From: Flavisphingomonas formosensis
GTDB lineage: Bacteria; Pseudomonadota; Alphaproteobacteria; Sphingomonadales; Sphingomonadaceae
Length of the DNA: 64,000 nucleotides
Assembly: GCF_009755815.1 (NCBI RefSeq)
Contig: NZ_WRPK01000004.1
Coordinates: forward strand, 434,001-498,000
Direction: 5' to 3'
This document shows positions 46,344 through 55,104 of this stretch, in pieces. The number at the start of each line of letters is the position of its first letter. Position 1 is the first letter of the stretch. Both the position numbers and the translations under genes were made by a program. The notes beneath the pieces are model-generated. The model was given only the letters and a program-made list of their open reading frames with translations. It was not told where the DNA came from and did not search any database.

Positions 46344-47219
46344 ATGTTCAGCGGTTCGATACCCGCTCTTGTGACGCCATTCCGCGACGGTTCGTTCGAC
46401 GAGGCGGCGTTTCGCGCCTTCGTCGACTGGCAGATCGAGCAGGGCTCGTCGGCGCTCGTGCCGTGCGGAACGACCGGTGAAAGCGCGACCATGTCGATCG
46501 AGGAGCATAATCATGTCGTCGCGGTCTGCGTCGAGCAGGCGGCCGGCCGCGTGCCGGTGATCGCGGGATGCGGATCGAACGACACCAAGGTCGCGCTCGA
46601 GCATATGCAGCATGCCAAGGCGGCCGGCGCGAACGCCGGACTCGTCGTGCTGCCTTATTATAACCGGCCGAATCAGGACGGGCTGATCGCGCATTACACC
46701 CACCTCGCAAGCAACAGTGACTTGCCGATCATCATATATAATGTTCCTGCACGTACGGTGACCGACATCACGGTGGAGACGATGGGACAGCTGGCGAAGC
46801 TGCCGACCATTGTCGGCGTCAAGGATGCGAGCGGCAAGGTGGAGCGCGTCTCCGCGCAGCGCCTGGCCTGCGGCGCCGATTTTTGCCAGCTCTCCGGCAA
46901 TGACGACATGGCGCTGGGCTTCATGGCGATGGGCGGCAGGGGCTGCATCTCGGTGACGGCGAACGTCGCGCCGAAGCTCTGCGCCGATTTCCAGGCGGCT
47001 TGCCTGGAGGGGCGGTGGAACGAGGCGCTGGCGCTGCAGGACAGGCTGTTCCCGCTGCATGCGGCGCTGTTCAGCGATGCGTCTCCGGGCCCCGTGAAAT
47101 ATGCGATGACGCGTGTCCGGCCGGATTTCCCGAGCGAGATCCGCCTGCCGATGACCTGGCCGAGCGAAGCGAGCCGCAAGGCGGTCGACGCCGCGCTCGC
47201 TCATGCGGGTCTGGTCTGA
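46344..47219 (+). CDS. dapA: 4-hydroxy-tetrahydrodipicolinate synthase
   Basis: DapA condenses pyruvate with aspartate semialdehyde, the first step of the lysine and diaminopimelate branch. The 291-residue TIM barrel is standard. The Schiff-base Lys160 lies in [10 protein letters not shown]; the phosphate-like [10 protein letters not shown] and the Tyr in [11 protein letters not shown] are in place. [17 protein letters not shown] is the C-terminal region. It is followed by smpB after 4 bases, a very common pairing. Confidence 0.97.
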   Translation: MFSGSIPALVTPFRDGSFDEAAFRAFVDWQIEQGSSALVPCGTTGESATMSIEEHNHVVAVCVEQAAGRVPVIAGCGSNDTKVALEHMQHAKAAGANAGLVVLPYYNRPNQDGLIAHYTHLASNSDLPIIIYNVPARTVTDITVETMGQLAKLPTIVGVKDASGKVERVSAQRLACGADFCQLSGNDDMALGFMAMGGRGCISVTANVAPKLCADFQAACLEGRWNEALALQDRLFPLHAALFSDASPGPVKYAMTRVRPDFPSEIRLPMTWPSEASRKAVDAALAHAGLV

Positions 47220-47223
47220 CGCC

Positions 47224-47706
47224 ATGGCCCGTCCGCGTCCTGCCTCCTTCGAGAAAGCGAAGACCGTCGCCGAGAACCGGCGCGCGCGCTTCGACTATTT
47301 CCTCGACGACATCTACGAGGCCGGGATCGCGCTGACCGGAACCGAGGTGAAATCGCTGCGCTTCGGCGAGGGATCGATCGCGGAGAGCTATGCCGAGGTG
47401 AAGGATCACGAGGTGTGGCTGGTCAACGCCAATATCCCCGAATTCAGCCATGGCAACCGCTTCAACCATGAGCCGAAGCGTCCCCGCAAGCTGCTGCTGC
47501 ACGAGCGCGAGATCGAGCGGATGCGCAATGCGATCACCCGCGAAGGCATGACGCTGGTGCCGCTTTCCATCTATTTCAACGGGCGCGGCCGGGCGAAGGT
47601 GGAGCTGGCGGTGGCGCGCGGCAAGAAGCTGCACGACAAGCGCGATACCGCCAAGGCACGGGACTGGAAGCGCGAGCAGCAGCGATTGCTGCGCGATCGC
47701 GGCTGA
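47224..47706 (+). CDS. smpB: SsrA-binding protein SmpB
   Basis: SmpB carries tmRNA to stalled ribosomes for trans-translation. The 160-residue length is standard. Family stretches are [41 protein letters not shown] and the C-terminal [15 protein letters not shown] with the basic tail. The ATG at 47224 follows the dapA stop by 4 bases; an in-frame GTG seven codons upstream overlaps dapA. No tmRNA gene is visible next to it. Confidence 0.97.
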   Translation: MARPRPASFEKAKTVAENRRARFDYFLDDIYEAGIALTGTEVKSLRFGEGSIAESYAEVKDHEVWLVNANIPEFSHGNRFNHEPKRPRKLLLHEREIERMRNAITREGMTLVPLSIYFNGRGRAKVELAVARGKKLHDKRDTAKARDWKREQQRLLRDRG

Positions 47707-47775
47707 TTGTAGTCACTTCTTCTCCCCCCTCATGCTGAAACAGGCTCGGCATGATTCGGAAGATCGTTTTCCTGC

Positions 47776-48852
47776 CTATCGGTTTGCGAGCGAACGCAGA
47801 TCGGACCAGCGCCGGCGCCACCAGCCGGGGCGCAGCACTTCCAACATGGTCGCCGGTTCCGCCAGGAAGCGATGATATCGCCGCGCTGCGCGGAACCGGA
47901 TCCGCGCAGCAAGGCGATGGCGCGCATCGACCACGGCGAGCCGATAGCGATCGGGCAGCGCGGGGACTGGCCCTTCACCGATACTGACGCCGAGCAGGCT
48001 GTGGAGCTGGGCGCGGATGCCCGACCAGATGGAGCCGTGGCCATGGCGTTCCAGCCGCTCACCGATCGCCTGCCAGTCGGGCGGAACCGGCTGCCGTGCG
48101 AGGGCGGCGAGATCGAGCAGGGTGCGAAAGGAAAGGCGGGCGAGGGGGCCATTCTGATCGCCGAGTTCCGAATGGACGATGGCGTGGAGGGCAAGATGGG
48201 TGGCACTCGGAACGGCCGCGATCGCTCCGCCGCAATCGATGCTGCGCGCACCGTCGGCCATCTCTTCGGCGCCGAGCAGCGCGCGGAGGTGGATCATCAC
48301 CGGCTGATGGTGCAGCTCGATCTCGCAGCCCGTCTCGCGGTTGAGCTGCGGCGTGGCGTGATGCGCGGTCGCGTGGCCGGGCACCGGTGCATAGCCGATC
48401 GCGGCAGTCGCGGCGACGCAGGCCTCGATCCAGGTGGCGGGGACGAGCAGATCGATGTCGCCGAGCACGCGCGCCGCCGGATCGGCGTGGATCCCGCCCA
48501 TCAGCATCGCCGCGCCCTTGAGCAGCAGGGGTGTGGCGCCGCATCCGTTGATCGCGGCCGCGAGGCCCGGCATCGCTGCGCGAATCTGTGCGTTGCGCTC
48601 TCCATTCAGCGCCAGCAGCGCCTCGAAATAGGCGCGCACCTCGTCCGGCAGCCCGGCTTGCCCACGCAGTGCGCAGGCGAGCGCGGGCGTGGTGAGATGA
48701 TCCCCGGAATGGCGGATCAGCGCTTCCCAGTCGAAATCCGGATGGGAAATAGCGGCCGGCGCCTCGCCGCCGAACAGCGGGCGCAGGCAGGCGGCGAGCA
48801 GCAGCCGCATCTCCCACGCATCGCGGGGACGCGGTTCCGCGGGACAGGTCAC
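47776..48852 (-). CDS. putative nucleotidyltransferase (NTP_transf_5-type)
   Basis: A 358-residue protein with the compact signature LLLKGAAMLM...RVLGDIDLLVP (about residues 108-138), typical of the PF14907 nucleotidyltransferase group that accompanies HprK-like kinases in peptide-tailoring clusters. A helical N-terminus (LLLAACLRPLFGG) and a His-rich middle (HATAHHATP, EIELHHQPVM) follow the usual plan. The GTG start overlaps the kinase stop (GTGA). Related enzymes add sugars to phosphorylated lasso peptides; here the target would be the 63-residue peptide encoded upstream, as inference. Confidence 0.78.
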   Translation of the reverse strand: MTCPAEPRPRDAWEMRLLLAACLRPLFGGEAPAAISHPDFDWEALIRHSGDHLTTPALACALRGQAGLPDEVRAYFEALLALNGERNAQIRAAMPGLAAAINGCGATPLLLKGAAMLMGGIHADPAARVLGDIDLLVPATWIEACVAATAAIGYAPVPGHATAHHATPQLNRETGCEIELHHQPVMIHLRALLGAEEMADGARSIDCGGAIAAVPSATHLALHAIVHSELGDQNGPLARLSFRTLLDLAALARQPVPPDWQAIGERLERHGHGSIWSGIRAQLHSLLGVSIGEGPVPALPDRYRLAVVDARHRLAARIRFRAARRYHRFLAEPATMLEVLRPGWWRRRWSDLRSLANR

Positions 48853-49973
48853 ATGGGGCCGCTTTGCGTGCCGACCAGCGCCGCGGCATCCTCCAGCTGA
48901 TCATAGACCAGCTGATGGCGGGGAGTGCGCAGGATCAGGCCGAGCAGACGATCGATCGCATCCTCGCGGAGCGGATATCCGATCCAGACGCGATCGTTGA
49001 CCAGCCGTGCCAAGGTTTCGAGCGGCGTGATGGGGGTGAGGCGCGGCTCTGCTCCTGCCTCGTAGCGCGGAAAGAGGATCGCGCGCAGCGGCACCGGCGT
49101 GCTGCGCGGTCGCGCGGGCCGGAGCAGGCGCACCCGCTTGCCGCGCACGTCCTGCGATGCGGCGTCGTCCAACGCGGGATAGAAGCTTCGCAGGAGATTC
49201 CAGCTTCCCGGCTTGATGCTCATCGCCGCGGGCCAGGGCAGCAGATCGCCGTCCTGCGAAAGCGCGGCGAGATCGTCGCCGAGATAATCGAAGCCGTTTT
49301 GCGACAGATAGGCGATGAGCGTGCTCTTGCCGCTGCCCGAAGGCGCCGCGAAGACCAATCCCCGATCGCCAAGGGCGGCGGCGCTGGCGTGCAGCGTGGC
49401 GAGAAGGGGCGTGTCGGTGTGGAGCCGGGCGACTATGGCCTGGCTGATCGCGCCGATGGCGAGATCGGCGCTTTCCATCGCCAGCACGCATTCGCCATCG
49501 ACGATCACGCTTGCTGCCGCGCCATCGCCACGGATGGCGATCTGAATGCTCGATCCGTCGATGGCAGCCGGGGCGGGAGGGAAGAGCTTCGTCAGCATCG
49601 CGGCCAGCGCGGCATCGTCGACGGCGAAATGGAGCGTCAGCCGATCGACCTGCGCGCTCCAGCATCGGGGCGGTGCTGCCGGTCGCGGCATGAGTCGTTC
49701 CGCAGCTGGCGGCTGTTCGGCCGCAGGCTCGATGAACGTCTCGATTGCATCGCGCAGATCCGCCGGCAACGCGGTCAGATCGCGCCACTGATCGCTGTCG
49801 ACGATCTCGTCCGGACACAGGTCTGCGATCGTCCGGTCGAAGACGAGGAGTTGCTGGCTCGATGGGACGAGCACCACCAGCCCCCCGTCATAGGAACGAA
49901 AACGGCGGGATGCGGTCGGGCCCGCCGATGGGGCGCGTCCTTCTGCCGTCCGTCGCGCGAGAGTTTCAGGCAA
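48849..49973 (-). CDS. HprK-related kinase A-like protein
   Basis: A roughly 374-residue kinase whose C-terminal half resembles HPr kinase: P-loop APSGSGKSTLIAYL (about residues 210-223 here), the acidic DYLGDDLAAL, and a C-terminal ILFPRYEAGAEPRLTP and HQLVYDQLEDAAAL, which fit the HprK-related kinase A group. The N-terminal segment (about 25-85, FRSYDGGLVVLVPSSQQLL onward) is unlike it and could be a degenerate PqqD-like peptide-binding region. The start is uncertain: TTG at 49973 overlaps the peptide's stop; TTG at 50009 is in frame and further upstream. It overlaps the nucleotidyltransferase gene by 4 bases. Confidence 0.8.
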   Translation of the reverse strand: MPETLARRTAEGRAPSAGPTASRRFRSYDGGLVVLVPSSQQLLVFDRTIADLCPDEIVDSDQWRDLTALPADLRDAIETFIEPAAEQPPAAERLMPRPAAPPRCWSAQVDRLTLHFAVDDAALAAMLTKLFPPAPAAIDGSSIQIAIRGDGAAASVIVDGECVLAMESADLAIGAISQAIVARLHTDTPLLATLHASAAALGDRGLVFAAPSGSGKSTLIAYLSQNGFDYLGDDLAALSQDGDLLPWPAAMSIKPGSWNLLRSFYPALDDAASQDVRGKRVRLLRPARPRSTPVPLRAILFPRYEAGAEPRLTPITPLETLARLVNDRVWIGYPLREDAIDRLLGLILRTPRHQLVYDQLEDAAALVGTQSGPM

Positions 49974-50157
49974 GGCGCTTGGTGTCGGAGGAGTGCGTGT
50001 CTTCGGCAAAGCTTGCTGCGGGTGCCTTGGTCGCGGTCATCAGCCCGAGCAGGCCGACGCCGGTCACGGCGCCATAAGTGCCGAGCTTGCGCAGCGCCTC
50101 GCGGCGCGCGGTGTCGCACTGTTCTGCCGAAGATTTGGGCGTGTCGATATCAGCCAT
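49966..50157 (-). CDS. 63-residue peptide, candidate substrate of the kinase/nucleotidyltransferase
   Basis: A small protein starting MADIDTPKSSAEQC, then RREALRKLGTYGAVTGVGLL, a hydrophobic run, Lys-Ala-Pro-Ala and a hydrophilic tail rich in Ser/Thr/Asp (FAEDTHSSDTKRLA). The central stretch has the LxxLGxYGxxT pattern, similar to leader motifs recognised by RRE/PqqD-type domains and also to short proteins I recall from alphaproteobacterial HprK-like clusters. It overlaps the kinase gene, and an ATG follows GGGGGGA-rich DNA. The Ser/Thr tail would offer phosphorylation sites. It could also be a Tat-like signal-only protein. Confidence 0.7.
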   Translation of the reverse strand: MADIDTPKSSAEQCDTARREALRKLGTYGAVTGVGLLGLMTATKAPAASFAEDTHSSDTKRLA

Positions 50158-50270
50158 GTCCTATCCCCCCAATTCAGAGGCAAGAAACAAGCATTTGACG
50201 GCGGCTTTGTCCAGCAGGACGGCGTTGCGCGCAGTCCTACCAATACCGACACACGCGCGAGTGACGCCGA

Positions 50271-50960
50271 TCAGTCGCGCAGCCAGTCCAGCAGCACGTC
50301 CGTGAGCGCATCCGGCGCCTCGACGGGGAGGAAATGGCCGGACCCTGCGACGATGCGGAGGGTGGCAAGCGGGATCTCCGAAGCCATTTCGCGGTGCACG
50401 TCGGCGCTCGACCAGCGATCCTCGTCACCGGTCGCGAGAAACACGGGGCAGGGCAGGCCGGAAAGCGCGGGGCGGCGGTCGGAACGGTGGATCAGGGCAT
50501 TTTGCTGCGCAGCAAAGGCGTCCGGCGTGCAGCGGCGGAGCATCTCGGTGATGCCGTCCACCAGCCCCTCCGACGCAGCGCCGGCGGCACCCAGCATCGG
50601 CGGAAGCCACTCGGCCGCCACCGCCTCCATGCCTGCCTGGCGGGCCAGAGCTACCAGCCGCATCCGGCCTTCCGCCTCGCCCGGCGTCGGCGGCCCCATG
50701 CCGGAGTTCAGCAGGCCGAGTCGGGCCACCCGCCGGGGATCCTGCAGCGCGGCTTCCATCGCGACGCGCGCGCCCATCGAATGGCCGACGACGCAGAGCG
50801 GCCCATTGCCGATCGCCAGCACTCGTTCCGCCATCGCGGCCAGCGTGTCGCAGCCGTCGGTCCTGGCGATGGCCACGGGCGCGATGCGGCTGAGCGGTCC
50901 GATCTGGTGGCGCCACACCCAGCCATCGTTCATCAGCCCGGGCACGAGCACGATCAGCAT
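50271..50960 (-). CDS. alpha/beta hydrolase
   Basis: A 229-residue alpha/beta hydrolase with the nucleophile Ser in VVGHSMGARVA (about residues 57-67), a DED acid site (ATGDEDRWSS) and the catalytic His in GSGHFLPVEAP near the end. N-terminal VLVPGLMNDGWVW gives the oxyanion loop. No signal peptide, so cytoplasmic. Substrate unknown. It starts 15 bases after the DUF3775 gene ends. Confidence 0.88.
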   Translation of the reverse strand: MLIVLVPGLMNDGWVWRHQIGPLSRIAPVAIARTDGCDTLAAMAERVLAIGNGPLCVVGHSMGARVAMEAALQDPRRVARLGLLNSGMGPPTPGEAEGRMRLVALARQAGMEAVAAEWLPPMLGAAGAASEGLVDGITEMLRRCTPDAFAAQQNALIHRSDRRPALSGLPCPVFLATGDEDRWSSADVHREMASEIPLATLRIVAGSGHFLPVEAPDALTDVLLDWLRD

Positions 50961-50975
50961 CGCCGCTCCTTCGAA

Positions 50976-51386
50976 TCAATCGATCTGGCCGACGCCTTCG
51001 CAGGAGAGATCGAACGCAGCAAGCCCGGCATCGAGACAGGCGGCCAGCAGCGGCATTTCGAGCAGCTGGTCCGTAGGGCTCTCTGCATCGGGATCGCTTG
51101 CGGCCTCCAGCGCATCGTCCCACTCGCTGGCGTCATAGGTGCCTCGGCCGACCCAGGCGAGCGCTAGCACCTCGGCGATCTGATCGTCGGCCAGATCCTC
51201 GAGCAGCGAAAGCACCTCGGCTTCGACAGCCTGATTATCCTCGTCGACGAGCACCGCATATGCGTCGTCCGCGTCGGCCACCTCCTCGTCGGTCTCGTCG
51301 GGATCGGTGGATGGCACCTGCGCCTCCAGTTCGCGGGCGCGAACGATGATGCGGCAAATAGTGTCGAGCGAAACCGAAAGCTCCAT
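50976..51386 (-). CDS. DUF3775 family acidic protein
   Basis: A 136-residue, strongly acidic protein of the DUF3775 type: SLDTICRIIVRARELEAQ at the start, a very acidic linker (DPDETDEEVADADDAYAV), ALAWVGRGTYDASEWDDAL in the middle and a short C-terminus. The family is found in Proteobacteria without known function. It lies upstream of the alpha/beta hydrolase and may be co-transcribed with it. Confidence 0.8.
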   Translation of the reverse strand: MELSVSLDTICRIIVRARELEAQVPSTDPDETDEEVADADDAYAVLVDEDNQAVEAEVLSLLEDLADDQIAEVLALAWVGRGTYDASEWDDALEAASDPDAESPTDQLLEMPLLAACLDAGLAAFDLSCEGVGQID

Positions 51387-51494
51387 TGCGTGCCTCCGTG
51401 GTCCTTGATGCGAAGCAGGCCCTTCGGCCAGCCCCAGTTCCTCAGTCGTTCGATCCGGGAACGACAGGGCCGGCCTCCGGTTCCGCTCGAAGAA

Positions 51495-52724
51495 TCACGC
51501 CGCGGCGAGGCTTTTCAGCGGAACCTCGGCGTTGGCGATCTGTTCGGCGGAAACAGCGATTCCGCCGAGCACGAGCGCGCGGCCCTGGACATAATCCTTT
51601 GTCGCATTGACGCAGTCCAGCGCGATGACCTTGCCCTGCTTCAGATAGACGATCGAGAAGCTGCGGCTGGCGATGTCGCCGCGCACCACGGCCTGGTCGT
51701 GCCCGGTGGAAAGGCCCACGGTCTGCAGGCGCAGATCATATTGGTTGGACCAGAACCAGGGCACGGAATGGTAGACGTCTTCGCCGCCGAGGATGTGCTT
51801 CACGGCGACATTCGCCTGATCATTGGCGTTCTGCACCGATTCGAGCCGGATGTGCGCACCGGCCGCGAAATCATTGTCGTGCGCCGCGCAATCGCCGACC
51901 GCATAGATGTCCGGCAGGCTGGTGCGGCAATAGCCGTCCACGTCGACGCCGTTGCCGCCCTGGGCGCCGGCCGCGAGCAGCGGCTCGACCGCGGGGATGA
52001 TGCCAATGCCGACGATCACCATGTCGGCCGGCAGATGCTCGCCGTCCAACAGGTGCACGCCGGTCACATGACCGTCCTTGCCCTCGATCCAGTCGACGCC
52101 GATGCCGAGCCGTACGTCGACGCCATGGGCGCGGTGCTCGGCCTCGTAGAAGCGCGACAGCGGCTCGCCCGCGACGCGCGCGAGCACGCGGTCGAGCGCT
52201 TCCAGCACGGTGACCTTCTTGCCGAACTTGGCGAGCACGGCGGCAGCCTCGAGGCCGATATAGCCGCCGCCGATCACCACGACATTGGTGGTGGAGGCGA
52301 GCTCGTCCATCATCTTGTCGACATCGGCACGGGTGCGCACCGAATGCACGCCGGCAAGGTCGCTGCCGGCGCAAGAGATGCGCCGCGGGCTGCCGCCGGT
52401 CGCCCAGATCAGCTTGCCGTAGCCGATCGTGCTGCCGTCGGAGAGAGTCACGCTGTGCGCCGCGGGATCGACCGCGGTAACGCGCCGGTTCAGCAGCAGA
52501 TCGACGTTGCGCTCTCCCCAGAAGGCGGCGGGACGGATCAGGATACGCTCGAACGGCTTCTCGCCGGAGAAATAATCCTTGGACAGCGGCGGACGCTCAT
52601 AAGGCGGCTCCGGCTCGTCGCCGAGCAGCGCCACCGTTCCTTCGAACTTCTGCTGACGCAGCATGACGGCAGCCTGTGCGCCGGCATGTCCGGCCCCTAC
52701 AATGAGCACGTCGTACCGATCCAA
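51495..52724 (-). CDS. NAD(P)/FAD-dependent ferredoxin-reductase-like oxidoreductase
   Basis: A 409-residue flavoprotein of the putidaredoxin-reductase/BphA4 type that passes electrons from NAD(P)H to a small iron-sulfur protein. Motifs: [19 protein letters not shown] (FAD), [34 protein letters not shown] (NAD(P)) and [13 protein letters not shown] (FAD ribityl). The C-terminal domain ends in [13 protein letters not shown] and [12 protein letters not shown]. The TTG at 52724 follows GGAGGG; GTG at 52736 is an alternative. No ferredoxin gene is beside it, so its partner must be elsewhere. Confidence 0.92.
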   Translation of the reverse strand: MDRYDVLIVGAGHAGAQAAVMLRQQKFEGTVALLGDEPEPPYERPPLSKDYFSGEKPFERILIRPAAFWGERNVDLLLNRRVTAVDPAAHSVTLSDGSTIGYGKLIWATGGSPRRISCAGSDLAGVHSVRTRADVDKMMDELASTTNVVVIGGGYIGLEAAAVLAKFGKKVTVLEALDRVLARVAGEPLSRFYEAEHRAHGVDVRLGIGVDWIEGKDGHVTGVHLLDGEHLPADMVIVGIGIIPAVEPLLAAGAQGGNGVDVDGYCRTSLPDIYAVGDCAAHDNDFAAGAHIRLESVQNANDQANVAVKHILGGEDVYHSVPWFWSNQYDLRLQTVGLSTGHDQAVVRGDIASRSFSIVYLKQGKVIALDCVNATKDYVQGRALVLGGIAVSAEQIANAEVPLKSLAAA

Positions 52725-52793
52725 TGATCCCTCCACCTGTTCTGGTCCGCGACTGCCCTAGAGCGGTTTTGGACGAAACGGAACCATAGGCGA

Positions 52794-53195
52794 TTACCGG
52801 ATGGCGCGATTTGGCTTTTGATCGAACGTCGGGATGCGAGCGCAATCATCATCGTCAGCGGCGGCCATGGCACCATGTTCAAACATAGTGGACCCGCCCA
52901 AGGCTAGTGGCCGAGCGATGCGCGCGAGGAGCGTTTCCGTGTCTTTTTGGCCATTCGTCGTCCATCGAAATGTCATCCTGCGTTCGCCAAGATCACATTT
53001 CTGCCGGATCTCTATCGAGTCCTCTTCGAATGCCTCCGCCGTCCGAACGCCAAGCCAAACGCGAATGTTCGCCGCACCACTTAGCAAGCCGTGGATCAGC
53101 GACGCACAGGCTGGAAGCTGATCAGAACTTTCGAGGGAAGCTGTGCGTCTTCCGCTAATTCGAAAGACACTGATTGGCGCCGCAGCCGCTCTCAT
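52794..53195 (-). CDS. possible small protein, start uncertain
   Basis: A minus-strand frame with protein-like composition from about residue 29 on (LPACASLIHGLLSGAANIRVW, RMTFRWTTNGQKDTETLL). It overlaps the start of the SGNH hydrolase gene by about 50 bases, so its true start may lie within. No family recognised. The opposite strand gives only Ser-rich sequence. Presented as a low-confidence candidate. Confidence 0.35.
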   Translation of the reverse strand: MRAAAAPISVFRISGRRTASLESSDQLPACASLIHGLLSGAANIRVWLGVRTAEAFEEDSIEIRQKCDLGERRMTFRWTTNGQKDTETLLARIARPLALGGSTMFEHGAMAAADDDDCARIPTFDQKPNRAIR

Positions 53196-53775
53196 CGCGA
53201 TCTCCGCCTTCCTGTGGGTCCAGCATAAGCGCCACGCGACTGCGCACGCGACCAGCTACACAGCGAAACGAAGGGCGATGGTCCAACTCAACGCCGCGAT
53301 CGCGCCACCCCAGAATTTCGTCGCTCTGGGCGACAGCATCGTCGAGTCAGTCTACCTGTCCGACGTCTGCGGCACCTCCTTCAACGCGGGCATCGGCGGC
53401 GGCAAGATCGGCGACGTGCAATTTCTTGCGGAAAGCATTCTGAAACGGCTACGCCCGCATATGATCCTGGTGGCGGTCGGAACGAACGACGTGTGGGCCG
53501 GCGCCGGGATCGCCGAGTTCCGGCAAAAATATAGCGAGCTGCTCAACCATCTGCCCGTGGCAAAGACGATGCTCATGGGCGTGCCGAACAGCGCTGCCGC
53601 GTCGGCAACCATTCGCGATCTGGCCGTTGCGCACAGCTTTACCTATGTCGCGCCCGTGACCGGGCCGGGCCTGACGGTCGACGATGGTGCCCACCTCAAA
53701 TCGCTGGGCGCCATCGTCTTTAGAAACCGGATCGAGCGGGCTTGCAATCAACTATCGCAGCCGGCTTCGCCTTGA
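53143..53775 (+). CDS. SGNH/GDSL-family hydrolase
   Basis: A 210-residue esterase/acyltransferase-like protein with one N-terminal membrane segment (LIGAAAALIAISAFLWV), so membrane-anchored or exported. Block I is FVALGDSIVESVY with the Ser nucleophile, block II NAGIGGGKIGD, block III VAVGTNDVWAG with Asn, and block V VDDGAHLK with Asp and His. All four catalytic blocks are present. The GTG start follows GAGGGA. Possible substrates include acylated sugars of the envelope. Confidence 0.85.
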   Translation: MRLPLIRKTLIGAAAALIAISAFLWVQHKRHATAHATSYTAKRRAMVQLNAAIAPPQNFVALGDSIVESVYLSDVCGTSFNAGIGGGKIGDVQFLAESILKRLRPHMILVAVGTNDVWAGAGIAEFRQKYSELLNHLPVAKTMLMGVPNSAAASATIRDLAVAHSFTYVAPVTGPGLTVDDGAHLKSLGAIVFRNRIERACNQLSQPASP

Positions 53776-53861
53776 TGGCCACTGCCTCGGTCGTCAGTGC
53801 GAAAGCCGGATGCCGCGATGCGAAGGGCAAGTTCGTGAAGTGCGGGTCGCCGGGCGCATAG
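53742..53861 (+). CDS. small secreted peptide with CRDAKGKF motif
   Basis: A 39-residue frame from TTG: a short N-terminus, a hydrophobic signal-like stretch (TIAAGFALMATASVVSAKA) and then GCRDAKGKFVKCGSPGA. I recall the CRDxKGKFxKC tail from small alphaproteobacterial proteins. An ATG at 53775, sharing a base with the SGNH stop, is the alternative start and gives 28 residues. The gene overlaps the end of the SGNH gene. Confidence 0.45.
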   Translation: MQSTIAAGFALMATASVVSAKAGCRDAKGKFVKCGSPGA

Positions 53862-54037
53862 TGACCTCAGCAGTCGTCGCCCGGGAGCCGTGGGTGGTGG
53901 TACATGTCGCCCTCGACGGACACGGCAAGAACGGCGGTCGGAAATTCGCCGCTGAACATATCTGCAATCGGGCGCTGCAGGGGCGACGCCGCCCGCATCT
54001 TCGTTCCAAAGGCTGGTCGGTAGCCGGAGCCGCGCGT

Positions 54038-54421
54038 CTATCCTCCGCAGCTCTGCGAAAGACGCTCGCCTGCCGCGCGCGCGATCGCGATCTGGGAGCG
54101 GACAGCGAAATCTACCGCAAAATCCTGCGTCGGCCCCTCGCTGATCATCAGCGTCGCACCCTTCGTTAGGGCACCGTTGATCGAGGAACTGGACCAGTCG
54201 ATTTCGAAGTCATCCTTCGCCGTTTTCAGGTGAGAGGTGCAGCCGACCGTGGTCGCCTTGAGAACGGGGGTACGCCCGGCGAGCGCGAGGATCGTTGCGT
54301 GACCTGCCATCACCGCCGTGTCGAACTTGGCGGCGTCGGCCTTGGCTGTGGGAGGCGCAGCATCGGCCGGCATGGCTACCGCGAGCAGAACAACCGAAAG
54401 CCGGGCGAGTTGAACTCTCAT
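54038..54421 (-). CDS. small secreted protein, unknown
   Basis: A 127-residue protein with a signal peptide (MRVQLARLSVVLLAVAMPADA) and a mature part with two Cys (VGCTSHLKTA and LSQSCGG), which might form a disulfide in the periplasm. The ATG at 54421 follows GGAGA at good distance; an in-frame ATG four codons upstream is less likely. No family recognised. Confidence 0.65.
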   Translation of the reverse strand: MRVQLARLSVVLLAVAMPADAAPPTAKADAAKFDTAVMAGHATILALAGRTPVLKATTVGCTSHLKTAKDDFEIDWSSSSINGALTKGATLMISEGPTQDFAVDFAVRSQIAIARAAGERLSQSCGG

Positions 54422-54707
54422 GCTTGTCTCCAAACCGATGCTCGTTGCGGAAACGTATCATTGCGGTGAAGGCGCGGCAATCCGGCTGGCTTTGGCTATC
54501 GAAAAGCCGCCCTCAACGACGGCCAAGTCTACGCTCGGACGTGCGAATAATTGATGACGGAGTGAGCTTCGCGTCGGCCGAGCCGAGCCGATCGGTCGGA
54601 TGCCTGGTGCGCGTCGTGAGACGGGCAGAGACACGGCAGGGGCCAGATAAGGTTAAAATCGCCCGGGAAATCAGGGGATATGCTGGGCACGTCTGGAAAT
54701 GCGGTGG

Positions 54708-54784
54708 TGGTAGCGGAGGAGGGACTTGAACCCCCGACACGCGGATTATGATTCCGCTGCTCTAACCAGCTGAGCTACTCCGCC
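54708..54784 (-). tRNA. tRNA-Met (CAT anticodon)
   Basis: A complete 77-nt cloverleaf on the minus strand. Acceptor GGCGGAG pairs with CTCCGCT with a G-U first pair; D stem GCTC/GAGC; anticodon stem GCGGA/TCCGC with loop ATCATAA giving anticodon CAT; T arm GGGGG-TTCAAGT-CCCTC; discriminator A and encoded CCA. CAT can serve elongator Met, or Ile2 after lysidine modification. The pattern fits the elongator Met tRNA of alphaproteobacteria. Confidence 0.95.
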
Positions 54785-55104
54785 CCACGGGCAACAACGC
54801 GGTGGCGCGATGTGGAGCGGCCCTATAGAAACAGGCGTCGCGGCGGTCAACAGGCGTTGCGCATATCTGCGCATGAATCTCGCCGGCGTCCCGCTAGCCC
54901 TTGCTTCGGTCGACATTCCGGAAGGCAGGTGTCGTCCGGGCTTGCCGATGACGCAGGCGATCCTCCAATACGGAGGAAGATTGTTTACGGAAAGCGGAAG
55001 CGGATAGGGCGCTCCCGCTTTGGAACCTTAACTCCGCCATTCCATGTCACCAAATCGGTGGCAGTTCGCGTTGCCGCCTGACGAGACAGTCTTAGATTGG
55101 CGGC
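54785..55104. other. gene-free spacer after the tRNA gene
   Basis: 320 bases upstream of the tRNA (minus strand) and upstream of the 55105 gene. Promoters for both should lie here. Short frames on both strands look like chance. No repeat or operator stood out. Confidence 0.5.

Noticed and set aside
47707-47775. tmRNA (ssrA) next to smpB
   Set aside because: The spacer is under 70 bases and shows no tRNA-Ala-like ends or tag reading frame.
54708-54784. tRNA-Ile2 (lysidine-modified CAT) rather than tRNA-Met
   Set aside because: Overall arms look like the alphaproteobacterial elongator Met tRNA, but CAT alone does not exclude Ile2; a comparison of identity elements would decide.
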